A stretch of 51,581 nucleotides of DNA from Planctomycetota bacterium (GTDB lineage Bacteria; Planctomycetota; MHYJ01; WSZJ01): NCBI GenBank assembly GCA_016190145.1, contig JACPRD010000125.1, positions 1 through 51,581 on the forward strand, given 5' to 3'. Shown here in pieces: positions 1 to 6,965 of this stretch (position 1 is its first letter; each line of letters starts with the position of its first letter). Made by a program: the position numbers and the translations under genes. The notes under the pieces are model-generated. The model saw nothing but the letters and a program-made list of their open reading frames with translations. It had not been told where the DNA came from and searched no databases.

Positions 1-177
1 GGGCGGAAGGGCGGGAGGGCAGGGCGTTACTTCCCGGCGGAACACGGCGGAAATCTCGTCCGCGTGGCCGGGGAAGATCACGGCCAGGCGCAGGGACTTC
101 TTCCCGTTGCGCGACAGCACGGCCCATCGGATCTCCGCGGCTTTCGCCTTCGGCGGGCTTGCGTTTACGAACTGCAC
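1..177 (-). CDS. Possible partial gene running off the left edge, unknown function
   Basis: An open frame of 59 codons runs leftward to the window edge from a GTG at 175-177. Its central part reads like real protein: AAEIRWAVLSRNGKKSLRLA followed by VIFPGHADEISAVFRREV. The last ten residues before the edge are proline-rich and less convincing, so a frame change or an end near position 30 is possible. A short separate frame (MKVSADEIRRDASRGGK, 236-183) lies just upstream and could be the true N-terminus if one base is wrong. I do not recognise a family. Confidence 0.3.
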   Translation of the reverse strand, partial: MQFVNASPPKAKAAEIRWAVLSRNGKKSLRLAVIFPGHADEISAVFRREVTPCPPALPP

Positions 178-289
178 CGACGTTATTTACCCCCGCGGCT
201 GGCGTCCCGTCTGATCTCGTCGGCGGATACTTTCATAACCTGTTGCGCAGTAATGATTAACAGCGTTATTTCGGAATTCAGATTGCAAC

Positions 290-336
290 TTGACGCTGGG
301 GCTTTGATGGGATATAAACTAGTTTGTAAAACAAAC
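290..336 (+). promoter_or_regulatory. Sigma-70-type promoter with palindromic operator at the start site
   Basis: TTGACG (290-295), a 17-bp spacer and TATAAA (313-318) form a near-consensus promoter. A perfect inverted repeat, GTTTGT-AAA-ACAAAC (322-336), begins 3 bp after the -10 box and would cover the transcription start. It is followed by GGAG (341-344) and the TTG start at 353. The third position of the operon belongs to a winged-helix regulator at 975-1277, so autoregulation through this site is the simplest inference. Confidence 0.7.
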
Positions 337-352
337 CAAAGGAGCCCGTCCC

Positions 353-970
353 TTGAATAACCAGCAGGCCGCCGAGGACCTCGCACTCATCCGCTCCATC
401 CTCCAAGCCACCCACCGGCGCGTCGATCCCCAGATGTTCCACTTCATCATCTGGGGCGCCCTCGTCCTCCTCTGGTACCCCGCGGAGAACTGGTTCGACT
501 TCCACCCCAACGAAATCGCCCGCAACACCATCCGTATCGGCGCCATCGCCACCGGCACCGTCCTCTCCACCATTCTCGGATGGCTCAGTAACCGCCGCCC
601 CAGACTCCCCGGCTCCAACACCCGCCTCGCCGCCCAACTCGGTGGCGTCGTGGCCCTCTTCATCGGAAGCGGCGTCCTCTTCACCATCCTCATCGGCGCC
701 CTCCACCAGGGCGGCGAGCCCTTCATCCCCATCCTCTGGGGATTCGTCTACGCCCTCTGCCTCGTCACCTTCGGCATCTTCTTCTCGAAGGACCTCATCC
801 CCTGCGGCCTCCTCGCCCTCGCCGGCACCGCGGCCGCCCTCGCCTTCCCTGCGTACGCGGGCTTCATCCTCGGCCCCACCATGGGCCTCGGCGCGCTCGC
901 CGCCGGCATCCTCGCCGAGCGCCGCGTCGCCGGGCTGAAGAAGGAAACCCTCGGGGACTCCCTGGATTAG
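353..970 (+). CDS. Multi-pass inner-membrane protein, unknown function
   Basis: This 205-residue protein has a short polar N-terminus (NNQQAAEDLALIRSILQATH) followed by about six hydrophobic segments, for example around residues 28-43, 60-78, 92-116, 122-140 and 147-180. It is therefore predicted to be an integral membrane protein. The start is TTG at 353, chosen because GGAG lies 8 bp upstream and no ATG or GTG fits better. It is the first gene of a tight operon: four bases separate it from the winged-helix regulator, an arrangement in which the regulator often controls the adjacent membrane protein. No catalytic motif is visible and I cannot name a substrate. Confidence 0.8.
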   Translation: MNNQQAAEDLALIRSILQATHRRVDPQMFHFIIWGALVLLWYPAENWFDFHPNEIARNTIRIGAIATGTVLSTILGWLSNRRPRLPGSNTRLAAQLGGVVALFIGSGVLFTILIGALHQGGEPFIPILWGFVYALCLVTFGIFFSKDLIPCGLLALAGTAAALAFPAYAGFILGPTMGLGALAAGILAERRVAGLKKETLGDSLD

Positions 971-974
971 CCCC

Positions 975-1277
975 ATGAACGACCACGCCCACTACGACTT
1001 CGACGAAGTCCTCATGTCGCGCGCGCGGCTCGCCATCCTCTCGGCGCTCGTCTCGTCCGGAGAGATGGAATTCACCGCCGTGCGAGACCTCCTCGGCCTG
1101 ACGCAGGGCAACCTCTCCGTCCACGCCTCCAAACTCCAGCAGTCAGGCTACCTCTTCATCAGGAAAGATTTCGTCGCGAACAAGCCCCGCACCACGTTTG
1201 AAATCACGAGCCAGGGCCGGTCGGCCCTCGTCGCTCACCTCCAGAAACTCAAAGCGATCCTGGGAGAACACCCGTGA
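975..1277 (+). CDS. Winged-helix DNA-binding transcriptional regulator (HTH_34-like)
   Basis: This is a compact 100-residue protein consisting almost wholly of one winged-helix domain. The pattern matches the MarR/ArsR-related family: RARLAILSALVSSGEMEFTA (helices 1-2), LGLTQGNLSVHASKLQQSGY (recognition helix) and the wing KPRTTFEITSQGRSALVAHL. ATG at 975 follows the previous stop by four bases. The last base quartet GTGA at 1274-1277 contains both its stop and the start of the next gene, so the two are probably translationally coupled. It likely binds the palindrome at 322-336 as a dimer and represses its own operon; that pairing is inferred from position and symmetry only. Confidence 0.85.
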   Translation: MNDHAHYDFDEVLMSRARLAILSALVSSGEMEFTAVRDLLGLTQGNLSVHASKLQQSGYLFIRKDFVANKPRTTFEITSQGRSALVAHLQKLKAILGEHP

Positions 1278-2134
1278 ATACCTCCTCCGTCGTCTCCGTC
1301 CTCTGCGGCCTGCTCGGCGGCGCCGGACTGACCGCTGCCCTCTTTGCCGGACGCGCCGAGCGCCCGCAACTCGCCGCACCGTCCGACCCGCGGCTTGAGA
1401 CGGTGTCCAGACTGGAAGGGGAGGTCGCCGGGATCCGCGGCCGCCTGGAGGCGCTGGAGAAGGCGCGCGGCGGCGGCGACGACGTCGCGGAGCGACCGAG
1501 CGCCATTCCCGCCGATCCGAAGACGACCGGAGGCGCGGATGCCGCAGTCGCCTCGAAGCCGGCGCCGGTCGGCGGCTCGGACCTGTCCGCGGCCGTCGCG
1601 CAGGTCGCCACGGAAGGATTCTCGCAGGAAGCCATCGAGGCTCTGATCAAACGCATCCGTGAGGAAAACGGGCACGAGGCCGCGATCGCCGCCATCAAGG
1701 CGCTGGTCGAGCGCGATCCGGGAAACGCGAAGGCGCACTACCTTCTCGCCCGCGCCTACGTCGACCAGCTCATGATCAGCAAGTCCTACGCCGACATGGA
1801 GCGCCTCGGCACGCTCTGCATGGCCGAGTACTCCTCGGCCCTCGAGATCGCCCCGAACTACTGGGAGCCACGTTTCGAACGCGCCGTGTCGTACACCTTC
1901 TACCCCGAGCAGATGGGCATGCTCCCCGAGGCGATCCGCGACTTCGAGACGCTGGTCAAGCAGCAGAGCCGCTCCAGCGCCGAACTCCGTTTCGCCGAAA
2001 CCTACGCCCACCTCGCGCGCGCCTACGTGCGGACGGGGAAGAAGGACAAGGCGGAAGCGGTGCTGCGCGAGGCGGCGGCGCTCTTCCCTGAGAACGAGGC
2101 GCTGCAGAAGCAGCTGGAGGACCTGAAGGAGTAG
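1274..2134 (+). CDS. Membrane-anchored coiled-coil and TPR protein
   Basis: A 286-residue protein with an N-terminal hydrophobic segment (about residues 4-24, VVSVLCGLLGGAGLTAALFA) that would anchor it to the inner membrane. A short coiled coil follows (RLEGEVAGIRGRLEALEKA, about 42-62), then an alanine-rich linker, and from about residue 110 tetratricopeptide-like helices (ERDPGNAKAHYLLARAYVDQ, TYAHLARAYVRTGKKDKAEA). TPR domains bind other proteins; the partner is unknown. GTG at 1274 overlaps the regulator's stop codon. Being third in an operon with a membrane protein and a regulator suggests a shared envelope function, which is inference. Confidence 0.8.
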   Translation: MNTSSVVSVLCGLLGGAGLTAALFAGRAERPQLAAPSDPRLETVSRLEGEVAGIRGRLEALEKARGGGDDVAERPSAIPADPKTTGGADAAVASKPAPVGGSDLSAAVAQVATEGFSQEAIEALIKRIREENGHEAAIAAIKALVERDPGNAKAHYLLARAYVDQLMISKSYADMERLGTLCMAEYSSALEIAPNYWEPRFERAVSYTFYPEQMGMLPEAIRDFETLVKQQSRSSAELRFAETYAHLARAYVRTGKKDKAEAVLREAAALFPENEALQKQLEDLKE

Positions 2135-2139
2135 GGCGG

Positions 2140-3387
2140 CTACCGCGCCTGAATCCGCCGGAACAGCTCCATCAGGACGTCGCTCGCCGGCTTCTCCCAG
2201 TCCGGCGCGAGCACGCCGTAGAATTCGAGCTCACCGAATTTCCTGCCGGCCGGGGCGGCGTCGGACATCGTTCCGTTGAGGGGCCACCAGCTCCAGCTCG
2301 CGCCGCTGGCTTCGAGGTAGGTGAACAGCGAGCGAAGCCAGCGACCCTGCGAAAACTCGCCTTTGTCCTCCAGGCATTCCGACGGCGGCTCACCGGGGCG
2401 AAGGCCGTTCGAGCTGCCGAACTCGCCGAGGTAGACGGGGGTCGACCACGCCTGGCCTTCCTCGAGCAGATAGCCCCACGCTTTCTTCCACACGCGATGC
2501 ATGCTTTCTTCGTCCCTGAACCACGGCGGCTTCCCCAGTCCCGGGCCGTACTCGTGCGGCGAGTAGACGAGCCGACCCTTCACGTTCAACCTCACGGGCG
2601 CGGCCTTCACTCCCGTGAGATTCCCGCCCCACCAGTAATTGTGGTGCCCCTCGCCCTCGAGCGCGACCGCGGTTCCCTCCACGAAGATCAGCCACTCCGG
2701 CGCCACCTTGAGGATCGCGTTCCCGCAGCGCTCCGCCGCGAGTCGCCAGTCCGTCCCCGCGGCGCCGCTTCCCCATGTCACGGAACCGTGCGGTTCGTTC
2801 TTGAGGTCGGCGCCGATGACCGCGGCCTTCCCCCGGTAACGCCTTGCGAGCACCAGCCAGGCCTCGATCCACTTTTCTTCCGGCCACACCGCGGATTCCC
2901 ACAGACCGTCGGCCTCGCCGACGTCCCCCCAGCCGGCGGACAGGCGATGGCCGTCGAGCAGGATGCCGACGCCGGCGCGCCCGGCGGCGGCGACAATTTC
3001 GTCCAGGATCTGAAGCGCCGTCAGGCCCTTGAGCCGGGGATTGGCCTCGACGTGATCGGAGATCTTCGGATTCTTCAGGACGAGTTCGACGGAGAGGGGG
3101 AGGCGGATGTGGTTGAAGCCGAGGGCGCGGACGCGCTCGAGAAGGACGGGGAGCGCGACCCGGTGGAGACCGCCCGGAACGAAATCCTCGCCCTCCATGC
3201 CGTACCAATTCACGCCGCCGAGGCGGACGGAGTTGTCGTCCGTGTCGAAGATCGAGGCACCTCGGGTATGGAGTGGTCCTTTCAGCGCCGGCGCCCCGGC
3301 GGACTCCTCGGCCGCCGCAACGGCGGCCGCAAGCAGGAGCGCCGTCGCAGCGACGCATCGCGTCATGGCAGATGCACCGTGAGACAT
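2140..3387 (-). CDS. Secreted glycoside hydrolase family 5 (cellulase-like)
   Basis: This 415-residue protein has a signal peptide (MTRCVAATALLLAAAVAAA) and a GH5 TIM barrel. Expected catalytic features are present: Arg95 in FNHIRLPL, His147 in LLDGHR, the acid/base Glu198 in LKNEPHG, His278/Tyr280 in SPHEYGPG, the nucleophile Glu322 in YLGEFGSSNG and a substrate-stacking tryptophan run SWSWWPLNG near the C-terminus. It should cleave beta-1,4-linked glucan or mannan outside the cytoplasm by a retaining mechanism; the exact substrate cannot be read from sequence. Translation may begin at 3387 or at an internal ATG (3366), which gives a more compact signal peptide. It lies downstream of an exported protein gene on the same strand, with a tandem repeat between them. 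Confidence 0.9.
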   Translation of the reverse strand: MSHGASAMTRCVAATALLLAAAVAAAEESAGAPALKGPLHTRGASIFDTDDNSVRLGGVNWYGMEGEDFVPGGLHRVALPVLLERVRALGFNHIRLPLSVELVLKNPKISDHVEANPRLKGLTALQILDEIVAAAGRAGVGILLDGHRLSAGWGDVGEADGLWESAVWPEEKWIEAWLVLARRYRGKAAVIGADLKNEPHGSVTWGSGAAGTDWRLAAERCGNAILKVAPEWLIFVEGTAVALEGEGHHNYWWGGNLTGVKAAPVRLNVKGRLVYSPHEYGPGLGKPPWFRDEESMHRVWKKAWGYLLEEGQAWSTPVYLGEFGSSNGLRPGEPPSECLEDKGEFSQGRWLRSLFTYLEASGASWSWWPLNGTMSDAAPAGRKFGELEFYGVLAPDWEKPASDVLMELFRRIQAR

Positions 3388-3414
3388 GATTTCGGGATTC
3401 TACTCCGGAGCTTT

Positions 3415-3478
3415 CGCCCTCTCGCCCTCTCGCCCTCTCGCCCTCTCGCCCTCTCGCCCTCTCGCCCTCTCGCCCTCT
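3415..3478. repeat. Tandem repeat, eight copies of CGCCCTCT
   Basis: Eight perfect copies of the octamer CGCCCTCT fill 3415-3478. The array starts about 27 bp upstream of the GH5 start (minus strand) and runs into the stop codon of the upstream exported-protein gene (CTA at 3477-3479). An 8-bp unit changes spacing by most of a helical turn per copy, so copy-number slippage could alter expression of the downstream gene. Confidence 0.95.
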
Positions 3479-4079
3479 ACTTCGGTTGCGGTGGCTCCGA
3501 GGGCGCATCCTCCGGCGCTCCACCCTTCTCGCGCCGGAGCAGCTCGCCCGTGCCCGCGTCGAACACGTGCAGGACGTCGTCCACGGTGCGGATTGCGAAG
3601 CGGTTGCCGCCGGCCGGGACGAAACCGATCGCGTCCTTGAGAAACGCGTAGTGGCTCTTCGTCGCCTGCACCGCCGAGACGTCCTGGATGAGCTCCTTCG
3701 TGCTGTAGCTCTTCAGTAACTTTCCTTCCTTGTAGAACGCGATCCCCAGGTGCTCCTCCGAAGGCGCGTTTCCCCGCGGCCAGTCGCCGATCCGCACGAG
3801 GCCGGTCCCGTCCGCGGTCGGGAACGTCTGGGCCGAGTACCAACCCTCCGTCCGCCAGACCTCCTCATCGGCCTCCTCCTCGCGGACGCGGTACATCACG
3901 CCCCTTCCGAATTCCCGGCCCCGTCCTTTTGGATCCGGAAACATCTTGAAGTAGTACCGGCCGCCCGGCGCGACCGAGACGTAGGCGTAAGGCGGCGCTT
4001 CGTTGTCCGACCAGCACAACCTGGCCCCGCCGGCGATCAGGGTGACGACGCCGAACGCCCATGCTGTCTTCCTGTTCAT
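3477..4079 (-). CDS. Exported protein of unknown function
   Basis: A 200-residue protein with an N-terminal signal segment (NRKTAWAFGVVTLIAGGARL). The mature part is rich in beta-type patterns (APPYAYVSVAPGGRYYFKMF, AFLKDAIGFVPAGGNRFAIR, LHVFDAGTGELLRREK) resembling beta-propeller or sandwich strands in planctomycete secreted proteins, and ends in a proline-rich tail (APSEPPQPK). No enzyme motif is visible. ATG at 4079 is the natural start for the signal peptide. Its stop codon abuts the octamer repeat upstream of the GH5 gene, so both may be one transcription unit. I do not recognise a named family. Confidence 0.75.
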   Translation of the reverse strand: MNRKTAWAFGVVTLIAGGARLCWSDNEAPPYAYVSVAPGGRYYFKMFPDPKGRGREFGRGVMYRVREEEADEEVWRTEGWYSAQTFPTADGTGLVRIGDWPRGNAPSEEHLGIAFYKEGKLLKSYSTKELIQDVSAVQATKSHYAFLKDAIGFVPAGGNRFAIRTVDDVLHVFDAGTGELLRREKGGAPEDAPSEPPQPK

Positions 4080-4260
4080 GTCGGTTCCTCCAAACCAGTC
4101 CTTGGACGCCAGCCAGCCCCAGGGCGTTCACCAGATTATCCTCCTCGTGCGAGAGGATTCCCGAGTGGTCCGTGAGACACGAGAGCGAGGTTTCTTCCGA
4201 ACCGCTGGCGATCCCACCGCCGCATGTGTAGTCTGGCCGAGGGGCGTTTCGGAGGACCGC

Positions 4261-5775
4261 GTGCCGCGCGAAGCTGATCTGGAGTTCGGGCTCGCCGCCC
4301 TTCGCCAGAAATTCGTCACGCCTGAGCAGCTCGACCGCGCGATGGCGTCGTCGCCCGGCGCCATGCTTCGCGAACAACTGATCGCATCGGGAGCGCTGAC
4401 CGAAGAGCAGGCCCGCGCCGTCGACGAAAGGGCGCACGGCTCGGGCCGGTATCGCCTTGGGCCGGAGCTCGGCCACGGCGCGCTGGGGCGGGTCCTGCAG
4501 GCGTTCGACTCGTCCCTGAAGCGCGACGTCGCCGTGAAACTCGTGCTCGACGACCTTCCGGCGGACCTGCGCGAACGCTTCGTCCGCGAAGCCGAGCTAT
4601 CGGGACGGCTCGAGCACCCGAACATCGTGCCGGTCTATGACTTCGGCGAAATGGCCCCTTCGACAGGCTCAGGGCAGATCCGGAAGAAGCTCTTCCTGTG
4701 TATGAAACGTGTTCAGGGACGCGACCTGGCGAAATTGCTGGCGGACCTGGTGAAAGGGGACGCGGCGACGCGCGAGACGTATTCGCGGGCGCGGCTGCTC
4801 GCGCTGTTCCAGAGCATCTGTCTCGGCGTGGCATTCGCGCACTCGAGGGGGATCATTCACCGCGACCTGAAGCCGGCGAACGTGATGATTGGCGAATACG
4901 GTGAGACGCTGATCGTGGACTGGGGGCTCGCGAAGGAGCTTGGGGCGGCGGGGGAAGCTGCGGGCGGGACGGCAGCGGTGATCGAACTCGACACGACCGC
5001 GGCGACCCTCGTCATGGGGCCGGGGACGGATTCGTCGTCGAGAACGCTGGAAGGCGAAATCGTCGGCACGCCGGATTACATGCCGCCAGAGCAGGCGGCG
5101 GGCCGGCTGTCCGAAGTGGACCGGCGCAGCGACATCTACTCGCTGGGGGCGATTCTCTTCGCGATCCTGACGTTCCGGCCGCCGATCGAGGCGAGGTCGC
5201 TGAAGGATCTGCTCGGCAAGGTGCGATCCGGTGCGGTGCGGCCGCCGTCCAGCGTCGTCGCCGCGATTCCGCCGGAACTGGACGCGATCTGCCTGAAGGC
5301 GCTCGCGCTCAGACGCGAGGACCGCTTCCAGACGGCGACGGAACTTCACGACGAGATCCAGCTCTTTCTCGAAGGCGTGAAGGAACGCGAGCGCAGGCAG
5401 CGGGAGGCACGCGAGCGGGTCGAGGCGGGGCGGCGGTGGTTCGCGCGATATCGGGAACTGCGGGGAGAGATCGAGGCGCAGGAAAAGGTCGTCAGGGAAC
5501 GCGGCGGGAAAATCATGCCGCATCAGCCGCCGGAGGAAAAGCGGCCATTATGGGATGCGGAGGCGCGGCTGCGGGCGCTGAGGGAGGAGCGGATCGGGGC
5601 GTGCGCTGGGGCCACTCTGCGGCATGTCCTCGCCGTGAAGTCCCCGGCGTCGAGGTCACCATCGCGCCGTATGAAGAGCGGGAAAAGCGGCTGGTCCTTG
5701 GGGCCGGACGCAATCTCGGCCGGACGCCGCTCATGGATGTCGTCCTGCCGCGCGGCTCGTGGCTGTGTGTCCTAA
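4261..5775 (+). CDS. Hanks-type serine/threonine protein kinase (frame change near the C-terminus)
   Basis: From the GTG at 4261 (GGAGG at 4251-4255) the protein has 504 residues. A helical prefix (about 1-60) precedes the kinase domain: glycine loop LGHGALGRV (70-78), ATP-binding Lys93 in VAVK, catalytic loop HRDLKPAN with Asp202, DWG in place of DFG with Asp220, activation-segment GTPDYMPPEQA and RSDIYSLGAI. It should phosphorylate Ser/Thr in the cytoplasm. After about residue 445 a charged helical region ends in junk (SPASRSPSRRMKSGKSGW) before the stop. The next frame immediately supplies the PEGA/FGE part normally fused to such kinases, so the pair probably derives from one gene. A short repeat-derived insert (PSTGSGQ, about 133-139) sits in the N-lobe. 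Confidence 0.85.
   Translation: MPREADLEFGLAALRQKFVTPEQLDRAMASSPGAMLREQLIASGALTEEQARAVDERAHGSGRYRLGPELGHGALGRVLQAFDSSLKRDVAVKLVLDDLPADLRERFVREAELSGRLEHPNIVPVYDFGEMAPSTGSGQIRKKLFLCMKRVQGRDLAKLLADLVKGDAATRETYSRARLLALFQSICLGVAFAHSRGIIHRDLKPANVMIGEYGETLIVDWGLAKELGAAGEAAGGTAAVIELDTTAATLVMGPGTDSSSRTLEGEIVGTPDYMPPEQAAGRLSEVDRRSDIYSLGAILFAILTFRPPIEARSLKDLLGKVRSGAVRPPSSVVAAIPPELDAICLKALALRREDRFQTATELHDEIQLFLEGVKERERRQREARERVEAGRRWFARYRELRGEIEAQEKVVRERGGKIMPHQPPEEKRPLWDAEARLRALREERIGACAGATLRHVLAVKSPASRSPSRRMKSGKSGWSLGPDAISAGRRSWMSSCRAARGCVS
4656..4674. repeat. Short palindromic repeat of the CCCTTCGAC...CTCAGGG type inside the kinase gene
   Basis: CCCTTCGACAGGCTCAGGG at 4656-4674 is translated as PSTGSGQ within the kinase N-lobe, between the strand ending VPVYDFGE and the strand LFLCMK. 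A longer version with the same ends lies in the leader of the SPFH gene at 11896-11923. The element is an in-frame insertion in a surface loop. Confidence 0.6.
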
Positions 5776-6608
5776 GGCACTCCGGATTTGCCGACGTGCG
5801 CCTGCCGGTCCGGATCGACCGCGAGGGCACATGGACGCAGGATATAAACCTGCATCGCCCGGACGAGATTCCCGAGGGCTTCTGCGGCGTCCCCGGCGGG
5901 CCCTTTGAATCAGGAGGACCCTGGGCGGGCGGCGGGAAAATGGAACCGGGGACGACGGAAGATCTCTTCGTCGCGCGCTTTCCGACGACGTGCGCCGACT
6001 ACCTTGCGTTCCTTAACGATCTCTGCGCCCGGGGGGATTCCGAGAAGGCACGCAGGAGCCAGCCGCGGGACGGGGACAAGAGGTGGTGGATCGAGGAAGG
6101 CGGACGCTTCCGGCTGCCGGTGCGTGTGGAAGATCCGAAAATGGAGTGGGACCCGCGCTGGCCCGTCTTCTCGATCAACTGGTCCGACGCGGTGGCTTTC
6201 TGCGATTGGAAATCCAGGAACGCCGGTCGGATCTTCAGGTTGATGCACGAAGAGGAATATGAGAAGGCGACGCGGGGAGTGGACGGCCGGGTGTACTCGT
6301 ACGGCGACGAGTACGACGGGAGCTATGCGCACACGAACAATTCGCTTCCGGGGAGAATCAGTCCGGCGCCCGTCGACTCGTTTCCCGCAGACGAATCGCC
6401 GTACGGGATCCGGGGCCTTTCGGGAGGCATCGAGAGCTGGTGTGCGAACGCCCCTGAGGTTCGGTATCAGGATTGGCGCTGTTTCCGGGGCGGAGCGTGG
6501 AGCAACACTTCCGGCAACGCCCGTGCGGCGGTCCGGCACGCCATTCCGCTCGCGAATTTATACTGGCACCTCGGCGTGCGGCTGGCGCTGGCGCCGAGGA
6601 CTTCGTAA
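5601..6608 (+). CDS. PEGA-like plus formylglycine-generating-enzyme (SUMF1/FGE-sulfatase) domain protein
   Basis: If translated alone it could start at GTG 5601 (335 residues). Residues about 17-85 form a PEGA-like carbohydrate/surface domain (EVTIAPYEEREKRLVLGAGR, MDVVLPRGSWLCVLRHSGFA). After the linker EIPEGFCGVPGGPF the SUMF1/FGE fold begins: PVFSINWSDAVAFCDWKSRN, EEEYEKATRGVDGRVYSYGD, SPYGIRGLSGGIESWCANAP and the C-terminal CFRGGAWS. These are the hallmark blocks of the family. Catalytic cysteines of true FGE are not evident, so it is probably a binding or structural module. In planctomycetes this order usually follows a kinase in one polypeptide. Here it lies one reading frame away from the kinase, with an expected TPR-like stretch missing between them. 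Confidence 0.8.
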   Translation: MRWGHSAACPRREVPGVEVTIAPYEEREKRLVLGAGRNLGRTPLMDVVLPRGSWLCVLRHSGFADVRLPVRIDREGTWTQDINLHRPDEIPEGFCGVPGGPFESGGPWAGGGKMEPGTTEDLFVARFPTTCADYLAFLNDLCARGDSEKARRSQPRDGDKRWWIEEGGRFRLPVRVEDPKMEWDPRWPVFSINWSDAVAFCDWKSRNAGRIFRLMHEEEYEKATRGVDGRVYSYGDEYDGSYAHTNNSLPGRISPAPVDSFPADESPYGIRGLSGGIESWCANAPEVRYQDWRCFRGGAWSNTSGNARAAVRHAIPLANLYWHLGVRLALAPRTS

Positions 6609-6610
6609 CT

Positions 6611-6709
6611 GAGAGCGTGAGAAGAATTCGATCTACGGTGCGGTCGGACCTCGCTCGCTTCGCTCGCTCGCCCCGACCGCGCCTGCGATCGAATTTGTCT
6701 CACGCTCTC
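6611..6709. repeat. Nested ~100-bp inverted repeat downstream of the FGE gene
   Basis: Outer arms GAGAGCGTGAGA (6611-6622) and TCTCACGCTCTC (6698-6709), middle arms AATTCGATC (6625-6633) and GATCGAATT (6687-6695), and inner arms GGTGCGGTCGG (6637-6647) and CCGACCGCGCC (6673-6683) pair to a long hairpin with a TCGCTTCGCTCG core at the tip. It starts three bases after the stop codon. No U-tract follows, so it is either a factor-dependent terminator, an RNA-processing hairpin or a small mobile repeat. Confidence 0.75.
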
Positions 6710-6728
6710 GGAAATGCTGAGCCACCCG

Positions 6729-6898
6729 GAGTTTGAGAAAGAATCGGACCGGCCCGCTCAGGCGTTTAATGCGGGGGGCGGAATCGGCCGGCCCGTGAGA
6801 TTCGCGCTGCCGGGTCCCTGCCTGCCGGCCGATGGAGCATCCCGGGCCGATGTTTTCTCAAACTCTGAGCGGGTCCGGCGAAATCCCTGCGGACCCGC
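6729..6898. repeat. Second inverted-repeat region upstream of the MFS gene
   Basis: GAGTTTGAGAAA (6729-6740) pairs with TTTCTCAAACTC (6854-6865), enclosing 113 bp. GCGGGTCCG (6869-6877) pairs with CGGACCCGC (6890-6898) in a separate 9-bp hairpin. Together with the preceding element this fills the 357-bp gene-free gap 6609-6965. No convincing coding sequence is seen there. Confidence 0.6.
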
Positions 6899-6965
6899 CG
6901 CGGGTCTTTCGCCGTCGGCCTCCTCCGCGCGGGCATGCCGGAATTGTGTATTCTCCGCGATTCCC

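Noticed and set aside
3415..3478. The octamer array as a CRISPR.
   Set aside because: There are no spacers; it is a simple tandem repeat.
4003..4260. A longer kinase N-terminus from an ATG at 4003.
   Set aside because: It would overlap the divergent exported-protein gene and lacks motifs; GTG 4261 has a good ribosome site.
5480..5560. Programmed -1 frameshifting joining kinase and FGE.
   Set aside because: No X-XXY-YYZ heptamer is in the right phase near the junction and a linker domain is missing, which favours deletion.
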